A DNA stretch of 64,000 bases, from NCBI GenBank assembly GCA_964017195.1, contig OZ024891.1, positions 10,505,458 through 10,569,457 of the forward strand, given 5' to 3'. Made by a program: the position numbers and the translations under genes. The notes beneath the pieces are model-generated. The model did not search any database. It was not told the DNA's origin and was given only the letters and a program-made list of their open reading frames with translations. The stretch is from Siderastrea radians (lineage: Eukaryota > Cnidaria > Anthozoa > Scleractinia > Rhizangiidae). The stretch's first letter is position 1; every line of letters begins with the position of its first letter. This document shows, piece after piece, positions 1-11,452 of the stretch.

Positions 1-74
1 TGTAACCGCCATGAACTGATGAGGGAAAAGGATTTTGTAAATATTACTGTTACAACGTACTTATCTAAATCAAA

Positions 75-104
75 AATAAATAAATAAATAAATAAATAAA
101 TAAC
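75..104. repeat. (AAAT)n microsatellite
   Basis: About seven tandem copies of a four-base AAAT unit in AT-rich sequence. It has no coding meaning. Confidence 0.8.
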
Positions 105-1407
105 AATTATCGAGGAAATGTCTCATAGCAATCATGGCAGCCATATTTTGACAGTCAGTTATTCAAAATTTTGTATTTTACTGTTTAACATGAAAAGAAA
201 AAAACTTTTATTGCCAACGTTTATATTTTTGTATCATTAGAGTGTTTTATTATTGCATTTTCTTAGTATTTAGTCAATTTTATTGGTTTTTGAAGGTTTT
301 GGAAAAAACCGGAAGTCCAAGATTGTAAATCCACAATGGCCTCCATTTGAAATCATGAAGAGATTCCCACGCCAGATAACGCCATCAAAAAGCTTTGCGG
401 ACCCCAAAGGAAATATTTTAAATGTAGTATGTACCCTCAAAGTTTTTTTGTCACAGCCTTGATACTGTCAGAGTTAAGGAGGTGGGTACTTTCTGTCCTC
501 ACTCCTCATTCTCCAGGGGCACCCAACAGTTCGTTTCGGCGGAATATCTGTTCGACAGGCCTAAATCGCCTGAGATATTTGGATTTAATTGCAGTGAAAA
601 CTAGAGATTTCTTTGGCGCCAAACGACACTTCAGACGTCATAACAAGGAGAATGATTATTTCCTATTGTTTTCGGAGGGACAAATATGTCGCTTAGAGTG
701 TAAAAAAGGTCAGCTAGCATTTTCGGAAAGACATTAGCAGCTTGGAAATTCGGCGGATAGGATTCAGTTTCCTAAAATTTTCTGTGGCCTCACGTTTCCG
801 CTAAAAACGTCGAATAGATCAACCTGTTTTAGCTTACAAAAATGTACCTTTAAAAAGCTCTCAACAATCTAAGAAAGCAGAAAATGACGTTTCGAGTATT
901 TTGCTAAAATTTTCTCGTTGGTTCAGATTCTCAGGAACAAAGTCCATGCTCTATAGGATTTAGTGGTTTAAAAAAATTCATGTATGTGGCACTGCTCATA
1001 CAATAAAATACAATACAATACTTTTCTGACACTCCCCTGGTGGGGCTTTTCAGTGACAATATAAGGTGAATAAAGAAATCTAATTTAAAAAACAGTTTGA
1101 AATTTATTTTAAAATGTGAAGAAAGCAGTTAAAATGCATTACTACAGTATATTTAAAAGTGTTAAAAAATATGTATATATAATACAATATTATCAATACA
1201 AATTAAATGCTTAGAAATATTATATAAATAAAGCGACAAAAACATTCTTATAGGTCACTGCCATTTCAAAAGTCAGTAATTAATTTATTTTTCAGGTAAA
1301 ATTTAAAGAACATCTTGGGAGACGCAGATAAAGCCACATTTGAATTGCCCGCCTTAGCCTCCGACGCAGACTATAGGCTCGTCATGGATTGCGCAAGGAG
1401 CCTCCTT

Positions 1408-1688
1408 CACAGCGGTCAAACGCAAAAAACAACGTCACTTCCGGTTTCTTTGGGGCCTTGAAGTTTGAATCAGTTCAGACTTTTACGAGCGCGAAGTTCG
1501 TAAGAAAATGATACATAAAATGTCCCAATAAACCAAATTTCGCGCCGATAAAACTTGTGAACGCATGCTCAAAGTGAAATGCGTTTTCAGAAACGGCGTT
1601 AAGTTTTGCGGTTAAAGTCATTTGTCTGTATTTTCTTTTGTAAAATTATGGCAGGAACTGCGCACGTGTCATGCGTTTGACCGCTGTG
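1408..1688 (+). mobile_element. MITE with CACAGCGGTCAAACGC ends, copy A
   Basis: The left end reads CACAGCGGTCAAACGC and the right end is its inverse, GCGTTTGACCGCTGTG with one change. The inside matches the elements at 26203-26518 and 26556-26822 over most of its length (shared blocks include the TTGAAGTTTGAATCAGTTCA stretch and the CTTCCGGT motif). No transposase is present, so this is a non-autonomous DNA transposon. The superfamily is not settled because I see no clean target-site duplication. Confidence 0.8.
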
Positions 1689-2559
1689 AAGAAGCCTCCC
1701 CGCTAAGGAGGACTGCAATGGAGGCTGTGCCAGCCCCTGATCAGCGAGCTCCATCTATAGCGCTATTTTCAAGCTTCCGTAGACGAGGAGTTTCCTACTC
1801 TTGTTTTCCGAACTTGCGTTGCTCGCTCAACGAAGGCTTTCTTTCCCGAAGTTAAAGTTCTGTAAATATTTAACCATCAAGTCAGAGAGAATGCAAAATT
1901 ATAGAAAGCACAAGAAAAACAAACGCTTCTTCGGAAATTTGGGCCGTGGACAACCGAAGGTATCGTAAACATTGCCTAATACGCGAATTTATGAGACCCA
2001 GCTATTTTCCCTCTCTCTTTTCTTTAAACTGTCCTTCTTGTTTTCAAAATTCAGATTGTCCTGAAAATAGTTTGATAAGTGTAATCTCCCATCAGGTCAT
2101 TCATCTCACTTGTAGAGTTTCGCTCCGACCGATTTCTCGCCATGGAAAGAGAGACACCAAGGCTTATGATCCAATAAAAAGGCATGGTGCATTGTATTGT
2201 TGTGTTTTTTTAGAGATAAAATGGAGGGAAAATTCCACATGGCAAAACATCAACACCAGTGACCACCAGTGTTTGTCTAAAAATTCGACATTCGATAATC
2301 AAAAGCAAAACCGATATGATATTCAAAGTTTTTTGATGCTTTAAAATGCAAAATCTCGTACAAAAAGGCGACAAGTTGACTGTAGTGGACAGACCCCGGG
2401 TGTGCATTTATGATTTCCCGATAATTTTTATCGCATCTTCCTTCTGGTCAGTAGACAATTGCTTTTCACAGGGTTCCAATGGACTCCAAACTCTCTCACG
2501 CAGAGATTTTTATAGTTTTCTAGGGTGGTCCATTTTGTCCATTTAAAGAGATGACTTAC

Positions 2560-2724
2560 CTGCCTCACAATAAACCCCGCCATACCCCGGAGGACAGCTG
2601 CAGACAAATCTGTTCAACAAGTCACTGCAGGAGCCGCCATTTCTACAAGGACTGCTGGCGCACTCGTTGGCGTCTGAAACGAAGATAAGAAGCAAATCAA
2701 TCAATCAATCAATCAATCAATCAG

Positions 2725-2755
<31 letters not shown>

Positions 2756-4059
2756 GTCAATCAGTCAATCATTCAATCAACCAATCAATCAATCAATCAA
2801 ACAATCAATCAATCAAACAATCAATCAATCAATCAATCAAACAATCAATCAATTAATCGTTTATTTACCCACGTGACGTTTACGAGCTGAAAAGCTCGTT
2901 CGAAATATGTACGTGCATCTATACTAAAGGCTTGGAGAAGGCCGTAACGTAACAAGGGAACGTAGAGTGCGGGATTCTTGAATTTCTGTCAGTGTTGCAC
3001 ACGCCTTATGTCCTTCCCATGAAGCACCGCGCCGTGTTGTTGTTGTTGTGGTACAGGCCAGCCCCGGGGGTGAGACAGGTGAAAAATCAGAGGGGAGAAG
3101 ATCAAACACTTGTTACTCTTTTTGCAAAGAATGAATTGATGCCGAATTCATAGGCACGAAATCCACTATTTGAAAAATATTACAACATTGGATCCAGGCA
3201 ACGAGTCAGACTTGTTATAGTTCAAACTTGTAGGCAGGGCAAGGTGGTTGCTAGTGCATACTGGATTCTAACGTAGAATTACAATTAAAGTAGAAATACA
3301 TGCAGAACCACAAGGAAACTATCTTTGAAAAATAATAATTCTAAAAGTTTTACTATTCCAGAAAACGCTTAGTATGAAATAAGGAACAACCCCTGGACTC
3401 GTGATAGCGTAGGCAATATAAAAATACTAACCTGTTTCACAGTGTATTCCCTCGTAACCTGGAACACACACACACTGATATTTATCTTCTTCGTACTTTG
3501 CCACGCAACTTCCTCCGTTTTCACAAGGATTTCCGGAACAAGGAGTCTTAAAACATAAAATCAGAAAAGGACGGAAGTCGACACATTTACGTGCTACAAC
3601 AAATCTCAGAAATCTGGGTTGGGACTCGATCGGAAGCAAAACGCTTTAGTCAAGTGATGGCCAAGATCTCAGAATTAAATAATGTCGTTGTATATCTACC
3701 TTGATGCTGAAGTGATGAAAGCTAGGGTTAACGCTAAATTGGTTAGATCTGTTGTAGATATCAGAAGGCAGCAGCTCGCATCTCAGTTTGTCTTGCACGT
3801 CGGCCACTGAAGCCAAGTTGAAGGAGAAACATTTTGTATTTTCAGCACATTGTTGAGCGCATTCCTGCCGACTTTGAAGAGCTGTTGTTACCAAGGGAGA
3901 AATGTCTAAACGACGATTTAGATGGCTTAAAAAAAGAGCATAAAATATGCCTTTTTCGAGATCTCTCTTTAGACTCTTTGATTTTTCAAAGTTAATAATT
4001 TTCTGCCCAGTTCCCGCTGCTAAAATAACTGTCAAAGTCAAAATGATGCTTTCATCCAT
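2560..4059 (-). CDS. Secreted PAN/apple and EGF-like domain protein (5' part, partial)
   Basis: Three coding exons can be joined: 4059-3700 (120 codons), 3546-3432 and 2673-2560. Splice sites are GT-AG and phases agree (0 into the first EGF exon, then 1-1). The product starts with a hydrophobic signal-like segment (residues 1-18). A PAN/apple-like stretch follows with cysteines at 67, 71, 77 and 94, spaced CxxxCx5C plus one. Next is an EGF domain (start [14 protein letters not shown], end [10 protein letters not shown]), then a second EGF beginning with a D-x-N-E-C calcium-binding signature. EGF exons bounded by phase-1 introns are typical of shuffled extracellular proteins. A PAN module followed by EGF repeats suggests a secreted or cell-surface adhesive or matrix protein. 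The 3' exons are not visible, so the remaining architecture is unknown. An in-frame ATG also lies upstream at 4128, but 4059 places the signal peptide at the terminus. Confidence 0.72.
2696..2853. repeat. (TCAA)n microsatellite
   Basis: Long, slightly interrupted array of a four-base ATCA/TCAA unit in the intron just upstream of the second EGF exon. The open frame it creates on the plus strand encodes only Ile-Asn-Gln-Ser repeats and is a simple-repeat artefact. Confidence 0.9.
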
Positions 4060-4445
4060 TTTTAGAAAATTACTAAACAGCCTAAGAAAAAAGCTGTTGT
4101 TGACAATTACCTCTTTAGTAATTAACATTATAGCAGCGTCCCACTTAAGGTGACAGCTTCAGTTGTTTTTATTGGCAGTTTGCATTGTAACTAGTCTGCG
4201 TGCATACACCTTGTAGCCAATAGTAACTTAATATGTGCACTTTCTTAGAAGGCCTTGCTTATTCGACGGCTTTACAGATAATACTCGAGGATATTTTACC
4301 AGTTTCATGGCAATACGAGAAACGAGTGAAATGTTGATACATGCGAAAACACTCGATCTAAATTAATTATTTACATTATTTTATTATTCCATACATGGAA
4401 AAATCCAGAGAATTAAAAACGGTGATTTAATTAGAATTGTTTAAT

Positions 4446-5145
4446 TTCTTTGCGGGCTCATGTAGCGGGGATGTGTTGCAGCGACAGTTTTCCTCGTGTG
4501 ACATCCCCGTTTTTGCGAAAAAGGTTCTGTTGCGGGGACAGAATTTTGTCCCTGCAATATGTTGCATGAAATTCAGGTTGTTTGAATTCGTGCATCATGA
4601 AGCGGAGACAAAATGACCCAATATATTTTCAATGTCGCGTCGTGTGCGCTGTTCTTGCAAACTGTCCCTGTTACAAAATTGCAAGCACCAAAAAAAAAAA
4701 AACACCCCACCATTGGCTATCCCATAAGGTTTCAGTAGCAGTCTTTCAAGATGGCGGCCTCGGGGGACGCAGTTTAAAAAAAATCTGCACATCCTGGGGT
4801 ATCCTCCACTGCTAGCTCCTTAAAAATGGTGTTGTACGTTCCTTTTTTTCTGTCTATTTTCAGCCACTCGTTTGTCCATCGTTTTTGGCCAACAAAATTG
4901 CACATTTCTTCGTCTGGTACCATCATTGACAGTAGTAGAAGCTCCTTTTTCCTTACCATAGAGTCCGCCATCTTTCTTTATCGTAAACTAGTTACCAGGC
5001 GCCCTCAATGATTTCTGTGATTTGCTTCGTGTGCACCGGTCCCTGCAACATGGTTCCAAACATGTGTCCAATGCAGTGCCTACTGAGGAGCTTGTCCCTG
5101 CTACACGTTCCCGCAACTAGTCCCCTAGTGTGTGCTGGCCTTTAA
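4446..5145. repeat. Possible degenerate element rich in GTTGC-GGGAC blocks
   Basis: Several short blocks resembling GTTGCRGGGAC and their inverses occur at both sides of this stretch (around 4450-4560 and 5035-5120). This suggests an old inverted-repeat element. The middle holds an A-rich run and no recognisable coding sequence. Boundaries are approximate. Confidence 0.3.
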
Positions 5146-5734
5146 GCATGCAGCATTATGTCCCCCGTTAAAAAAAAAAAAAAAGAAAAAAAAAACTTGA
5201 AAAGAAATTCATTATTTATGAGCCTTGCCAATTCGACAAGATCACCGGCATTTGCATGCAGCAATAAAACACTTGGTATGCAACCATTTCCAAGAGCTCA
5301 AAACGACAATGACGTAGAGGCCATGTCGGTGTACCATAACAAAAGGAGAAAGAGCTAACAGTACACAAGCATGGGGGTCTGTGTCACGTCTCCATGCGCC
5401 CTATGGAAGAGAGATCCTGATCATAAGAAGCTAGTCTAATTATCTATGGCAGCTATAGCGAAAACATTAACACAACGCGATGCGAATCATCAAATTCAGT
5501 CTTCCTCTCAAAGGCTATCTTTCCTTACGTTCACATTAGCACAACTTTATGCGTGGCACATTTCTACGCAGATACGCAATTTACGTACAAGTTACGCACA
5601 TTGATGCAAATTAGTAAAAGTGAAGTGAAGTGGGGGGTTGGATTCACGAAGCCCTCCTCAGACAAAATGTGTCGCACGAAACAATATTTAGGATTCATCC
5701 GGACTTAGGACAGCTTTATGAATCCTGCCCCAGG

Positions 5735-6211
5735 CCCAGGGGAGGTACTCAGGTATGATAGTGACGGGGATGTGCGAAGCCCTTTTCTGGGGTTGAAAAT
5801 TGCGATCCGAGGACTTTTTTTTGGCGGGAGGGGGAGGGGGGCAGGGGCTAGGAAATTTGCGGTGGCTTTTCTTGGGTAAAAGACTTTGATGTGGAATTTT
5901 TTTTTGGGGGGGGGGGCGTTGACAAAAAGCGTAACCCAGGCTTCCCTTATGTTTCATTTACAGACGTAAACTACATGCAAATGTCTCGGAGACTTCAGGT
6001 TTTCAAAGGCAGTTCAATTTCAAAAGACCGGGAGGTCACGTTGGGGTCACTGATTACAACAGTATCATATAAAGTACTTAATTTTATTGTAGGGGTCAAG
6101 TTCTGGGCCGTTGGACTTTTTTAGGGGTCTGGTTTTGGCTTTTTTGGGTCTAACAATTTGTCCTAATTCGCACCAGTCCCCGTCACTATTATCCCTAAGT
6201 ACCCCCACCTT
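5735..6211. mobile_element. MITE with GGGGAGGTACT-type ends
   Basis: The left end contains GGGGAGGTACTCAGG followed by a block ending TAGTGACGGGGA. The right end carries the inverse (TCCCCGTCACTATTATCCC then AAGTACCCCC). About 30 bases at each end pair with a few mismatches. The inside is T- and G-rich and has no transposase. This is a non-autonomous TIR element of about 475 bp. Confidence 0.7.
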
Positions 6212-6580
6212 CTGGAGCCCCAGGGCTGTCTATTCTCTAAGTATTTATTACGTATTTCACTATTTTTGGAAAGGGAAAGTGCAAAATGCTGACAAAAAGC
6301 AGTAGTTGTGTCATAATCTACATGTCTATCATGAATTTTTTTCTATTTTAGTCTTTTCTTTTTGAAAATTCCATTTTTTGTAAATTTCAAGGTGGCGGCC
6401 ATTTGGCTGCCATTTTGGATAATGTCACACTCAGCCTCCCAGAAACACCCAACGCCTTGTGGAGTATATCACAGGCTATATACCAAAGGTAAAATCTTTT
6501 CGAAACGTCGCAACCCAACAAAAACTCTAGAGGGGAGTTTTCTATATAATAGCCGGCTAGGAGCTTAGGCGGCAGAATTT

Positions 6581-7209
6581 AACAAACCTGAATGCAAGGC
6601 TGGCACTACGGCAAAGGGCTGATTTATTTAAGGCCAATATTTTGGCTAACAAAATTAGCCTTCCTCAAGGCCAGAGCTACACAGAAGGAAAATGCTCTAA
6701 CGGCTCCAAAAATTTGAATTTATAAATACACAAATGGTTAATGATTAACTAGTTTAGAAATAAAAAAAACAAAATGTATATATATATAATAATAATATTT
6801 AAAAAATAAATAAATAAAATAAAAAACTAGTTAATCATAGACTGCGAGTAGTCTCTAATTTTGGCGATGGCGATTGTGGGGCGGGCAAAATACACACGCG
6901 CGCGCGCGAAATTTCGAGGAGACGCGACGCGAAGGGAGCTCCCCTCGCGTCGCGTCTCCTCGAACTTTCGCGCGCACGCGTGTGTATTTTGCCCGCCCCA
7001 CAATCACAATCGCCAAAATTAGAGACTACTCGCAGTCTAAGTTAATCATTAACCATTTGCGTATTTTTAAATTCAAATTTTTGGAGCCGTTATAGCATTT
7101 TCCTTCTGTATAGCTCTGGCCTTGAGGAAGGCTAGTTTCGTTAGTCAAAATATTGGCCTTAAATAAATCAGCCCTTTGCCGTAGTGCCAGCCTTGCATTC
7201 AGTTTTGTT
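6581..7209. mobile_element. Fold-back element, ~630-bp imperfect palindrome
   Basis: The two halves are inverted copies of one another over nearly their full length. The outer arms run from CTGAATGCAAGGCTGGC to GCCAGCCTTGCATTCAG, and the exact centre is an AGCT at 6937-6940. The inner 200 bp is very rich in CGCG. The left half carries an extra AT-rich insert around 6755-6835. There is no coding content; it is a non-autonomous fold-back or MITE-type transposon. Confidence 0.85.
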
Positions 7210-7510
7210 CAGTTACACTTCGAGTGACGTCTTGCTCCAGCATCTCTACACCAGAGATCCGGCAAAACCGAACCAATGCGGTTTAATTACGCGTCGTGTG
7301 GACCTCTACATTCAAAGGTTATATATTAGGCGGCAGGCTTCTGGGCTTGGGCTTCTGAGGCGATTTCTAGCGCGATGGACAACGCGATGACAGTTTCTGA
7401 TTGTATGTCATCGCAAAATGGACTCTACAGAATCGTCTCTTCAGATATTTAAAATTGAAATTCACATACCATGGCAGCTTCCAACGATGTGTCAAATCAC
7501 CTGAGAGAAA

Positions 7511-7594
7511 TAGCCTGCATAACAGGCGTTTATTTAGCTGAGCACGAAAACTGTCGGCTTTGCGGTCAGCTAAGCAAACCCCTGTTATGCAAGC
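7511..7594. repeat. Hairpin repeat with GCATAACAGG stem
   Basis: GCATAACAGG and TTAGCTGA on the left pair with TCAGCTAA and CCTGTTATGC on the right, giving an interrupted 84-base hairpin. It is probably the end or core of a dispersed repeat. No gene is associated. Confidence 0.5.
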
Positions 7595-8439
7595 TGTGAG
7601 AGAAGAGCCTGCTCATCCCTATAAGCCCCATCATCCCAGCCCCCCCACAACGAACTTTCCCCAAGTCCCTCGCGTTTCAATTGCACCTTTGGGCTGTGCC
7701 AATAAACAAAGGCTCTGGGTTCTAAGCTGCTTTGTAAGTTTAACTTCGGTTTGCCAGCCGCGCCTGTTGAAGACTTAGACAATTTTCGTCTCTTAACTCG
7801 AAATTTTATCGATGTTTGCACATTTATAAAGTTAAACAAGAGATTGAATTTCCAACAAAGTGACGTTTACGGCGGGTTTACAGGTGAGCACTATAAACTT
7901 ACTTGAGCAAGTATTAAAGGCTTGGAACGGTGATTTAAGCTTTCGTGCTATTCGCATTTCACACCTCCTTGAATGTATGCTTAATATTTCATAGAACACA
8001 TCATGAAGTATACTCTGAAGTGTTATTTTACCTCCAATAGTGGTTATTCTCCCCTCGGAAAGGAGGTGGATTCCTTCCTCGGGTGCCTTCAGCGTAAAAC
8101 ATTGATTGAACTGTTGAGTTGAAACTTGTTCGAACAAGCGAAATGCCCGCCCATATTGATGATTAAGTAAGACTAAGGTCTTTATGTTATGTTGTAAGCT
8201 TGTTTTTGTAGTTTTCGTACTCACAGATTCCTAGAATTGAGAGGTATGTGTTCATGTCTCGAATTAAACCACTTCCTGCTCCACCCCTGACAAACTTAAA
8301 CTGTTTTGAGTATAAAGCTGGATTCAATTGAATGGAATCTCAATCACATGTTCGCCTTACGTTTAGAAATACTTCAAAATAAAGTTTTTGTTTAAAATTT
8401 TGTTTTGCCAGGGAAAAGGCATGGGGGAGATATGCTGTA

Positions 8440-8576
8440 TAGCTGTTGTAGTTCAATTTTATCCTTGGTTCAACTTTTATTTTCATTTGTTTCATATGTA
8501 TTATCATATATTAACATAAAAAAGAACAAAGGAAAATAAAAATTGAACCAAGGATAAAATTGAACTACAACATAGC
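8440..8576. mobile_element. Small palindromic MITE
   Basis: About 45 bases at each end are inverted copies (GTTGTAGTTCAATTTTATCC and its inverse at 8532-8576), with a 46-base AT-rich spacer. The stem is nearly perfect, which implies a fairly recent insertion or gene conversion. Confidence 0.75.
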
Positions 8577-8604
8577 CACTTTTATACCTCATGTAGATCA
8601 TGCA

Positions 8605-9976
8605 TGTAGGCCCACAGCAGAAGAAGAATGAATAGTATCCCACAGTCCTTTGTGTTTGCAACTATATTATCAAAATCTGAAGTGACGTCATCACTCTCTC
8701 AAGGGATTGATGGAATGAGTTTCACTCAAATGGCGGCAGCTTCGTTTGTAACGTGTTACAATGCAAAATACTCCGTTTCGTAATAACGCGTCTGGTCTAG
8801 TACTCACACTGCGTATCAGTGGAAGAATTTAGTGTTCAACTGAAAGGTTTTGCCTATGCTGCACTTTATTGCAAGGAAATTTGCTAGAGTTTTCTCTAAA
8901 GTTTGCACAGATGAAGGGTCTGATTGTTCTCGAAGTACATCAATGATCGCTCAGTTGTAGAACAGTCCATCAGTTTGTGGAGTCCTACTTGATTCAAATA
9001 AATTGTATTTGCGACATCGTCGTGAGTATGTTCTTAATTGTCATGTTTCGATCATCAATTCGAATTCGTTGTTAAAGACGAGATCCAGCGAGTTTTATCA
9101 TGTGTTTACACGAGGATGTTGTTGATAGTTGTAAGCAATGTATTCAAAATCCCTTCCTTGAATTCTTTCTAAATGCACAGGACAAGTTTTTAAATACACA
9201 GGACAATGGACAATTAACTGGGACAATAATTTGCGATCTCGAAATTTTGTGTCAAACTACTTTGACCATTTCAAGAAGAGACAGTGTTAAATAGTGAAAT
9301 ATGTCACCCAGTTGACCATACTCAAGGAGAAAGCAACTACTAATAACTGGTAATCTTCATGGCTCCTTTTGAGTTCATCTAACAAAACAAAAACGATTAA
9401 TTCACTCCTTGCTCGCACAGAAAGGACAATAAAGAAAAAGTGCAATTAATCGCCTTTAACCCTGCTTATTACTCTATTACATTTGTCGCGGAATCGTCCT
9501 GTGATTTAAAATGTGATACTCGCAATTGTGGGGATTTGGACCACTTTCGAACCTTCAGAAATTTGAAACTGTCAGGTCCCTAAGGGTCACTATGGTACAA
9601 AGTTGTCCAAATACCTTTTAATTATTCAAATTTTAACTGTTTCTGTAAGTTACTCAAGCATAAAGAGACCTATAATTAATTTCATGCAACTCGTTGAAGC
9701 CGTGGTAACGGATAGGGTGAGACGTTGTTATTCAAATTGTGTAAAAAACCTATTTCTAATGTACTAAATTCAAAAGAAACAACACCTATTTCATATTGAA
9801 AGTTGTAAGTTTGTGTTTTGAAGTGTGCTATCCCCAGCAAAACGCTTTATCTGTGAACAAATCCAAAGCGAAAAAAAGCAAAAACCACCATGTGTCACAA
9901 GACATTCGCCATCTTCATGAAATTACATGAGGCAAAGGATTGTGGGATACTATTCCTTCTTCTTGTAGGCTCACAG
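8605..9976. mobile_element. TIR-bounded element of ~1.37 kb
   Basis: About 45 bases at 8605-8654 (with AATAGTATCCCACAGTCC) are repeated in inverse at 9935-9976 (ending in a TGTAGGCTCACAG block). The interior has no open frame resembling a transposase. It abuts the palindromic element that starts near 9972, and both share a TAGGCYCACAG-like end, so they may belong to one family. Confidence 0.5.
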
Positions 9977-11392
9977 GTAGCCAAAGCTTTATTTGTGACT
10001 GGAAATCAATAACATTTTATGAAATAAACAGTGTTTCTTTGTTGATATCTTACTTTTTTTGCAATTTGGGCCAATGGTTCGCTCTCTGAATGAGAATAAG
10101 CGTCTTTCTAATTTTTGCTCCCAATTAGTATTATAATATTAGGCAAGGTCGCACACTAATCTGCCATTTCACCCACACAAAAGCATACCTCTTTTCACTA
10201 AGTAATGAGCTATATTTCTTGAAATGCGCCATTTCCACTCACAATTTCCTGAAACCTGAATGAATCCATAGTCGAAAAAACAACTATACACCGAAAAGTC
10301 CCATCTTTCGCAACATTTGTCACCATAAACGGCAATACTTTGAGCTTCTTGTACCTGAAATCAAATGTCGGTATTCAACCGCCGACCTCTGCACACAAAT
10401 CTATGCAAATGTGCTAATCTCATCTCACTGTTCTCTTCTCACTGGACAATTCGCACAATGGCGTGGACATGACAAAAACTACTGTGTCAGGGAGGTGTGA
10501 ACGGTAAGGAAATGGCCACGCTTCACGCATGAAATGTCACACTCTGTTTACAATCTGCTGGGAAAATGAAATGGTTTCATTTCGCTTTTTTTTAACGGAA
10601 ACGAAAATAAATACGTGTACTATATATTTGTTTTTAATTTTTCTCAAATACAGTTTCAAAGCAAGAGATGTTGACAGTAAAATGTTACTTGAACTTGCAG
10701 TTTAGGGCAAACATAAGGAGGATCCAAATTTGTTTTTTGATTTTCTTCAAGACAGAGACGAGTGGAATGTGCGTGAGTTTTTGTCTGGTGGTTTTTTCTG
10801 CAGCAGTATTGTAAACAGAGTGTGACATTTAAGGACGTGAAGCGTGACCATTTCTTTACCGTCCACACCTCCCCGACACAGTAGTTTTTGTCATGTCCAC
10901 GCCATTGTGCGAATTGTTCAGTGCGAAGAGAACAGCGAGGTGAGATTAGTACATTTGCGTATATTTGTGTGCAGAGGTCGGCGGTTGAATACCGACATTT
11001 GATTTCAGGTACAAGAAGCTCAAAGTATTGCCGTTTATGGTGACAAATGTTGCGAAAGATGGGACTTTTCGGTGTATAGTTGTTTTTTCGACTATGGATT
11101 CATTCAGGTTTCAGGAAATTGTGAGTGGAAATGGCGCATTTCAAGAAATATAGCTCATTATTTAGTGAAAAGAGGTATGCTTTTGTGTGGGTGAAATGGC
11201 AGATTAGTGTGCGACCTTGCCTAATATTATAATACTAATTGGGAGCAAAAATTAGAAAGACGGTTATTCTCGCTCGGAGAGCGAACAATTGGCTCAAATA
11301 GCAAAAAAGTAAGATATCATCAAGGAAACACTGTTTATTTCATAAAATGTTATTGACTTCCAGTCATAAAATAAAGCTTTGGCTACCTGTGG
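9972..11392. mobile_element. Large fold-back element, ~1.4 kb with ~590-bp arms
   Basis: The arm at 9972-10561 is repeated in inverse at 10797-11392 with only scattered differences, around a ~235-base spacer. The outer ends are CACAGGTAGCCAAAGC and its inverse. No transposase is encoded. The long, well-preserved arms mark it as a fold-back DNA transposon or a large MITE. Confidence 0.85.
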
Positions 11393-11452
11393 TAGGCCTG
11401 GGCTGAACTTGAGTGAGAACGTCATCAATCACTGCAGTAATATTATTGTCTA

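Larger units (their letters stand above)
1..2559. other. Left flank: no exon recognised, one MITE
   Basis: AT-rich sequence downstream, in transcript sense, of the last visible exon of the minus-strand PAN/EGF gene. The open frames here show no domain, repeated cysteine pattern or splice-bounded exon that I can support. The only clear structure is the MITE at 1408-1688. The remaining exons of the PAN/EGF gene either lie beyond the left edge or are too short to recognise. Confidence 0.5.

Noticed and set aside
1946..2344. 132-codon plus-strand open frame
   Set aside because: No recognisable domain; the cysteine pattern is random and it lies opposite the intron or 3' side of the PAN/EGF gene.
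2667..2876. Ile-Asn-Gln-Ser repeat protein
   Set aside because: Translation of a four-base microsatellite; also antisense to an EGF exon.
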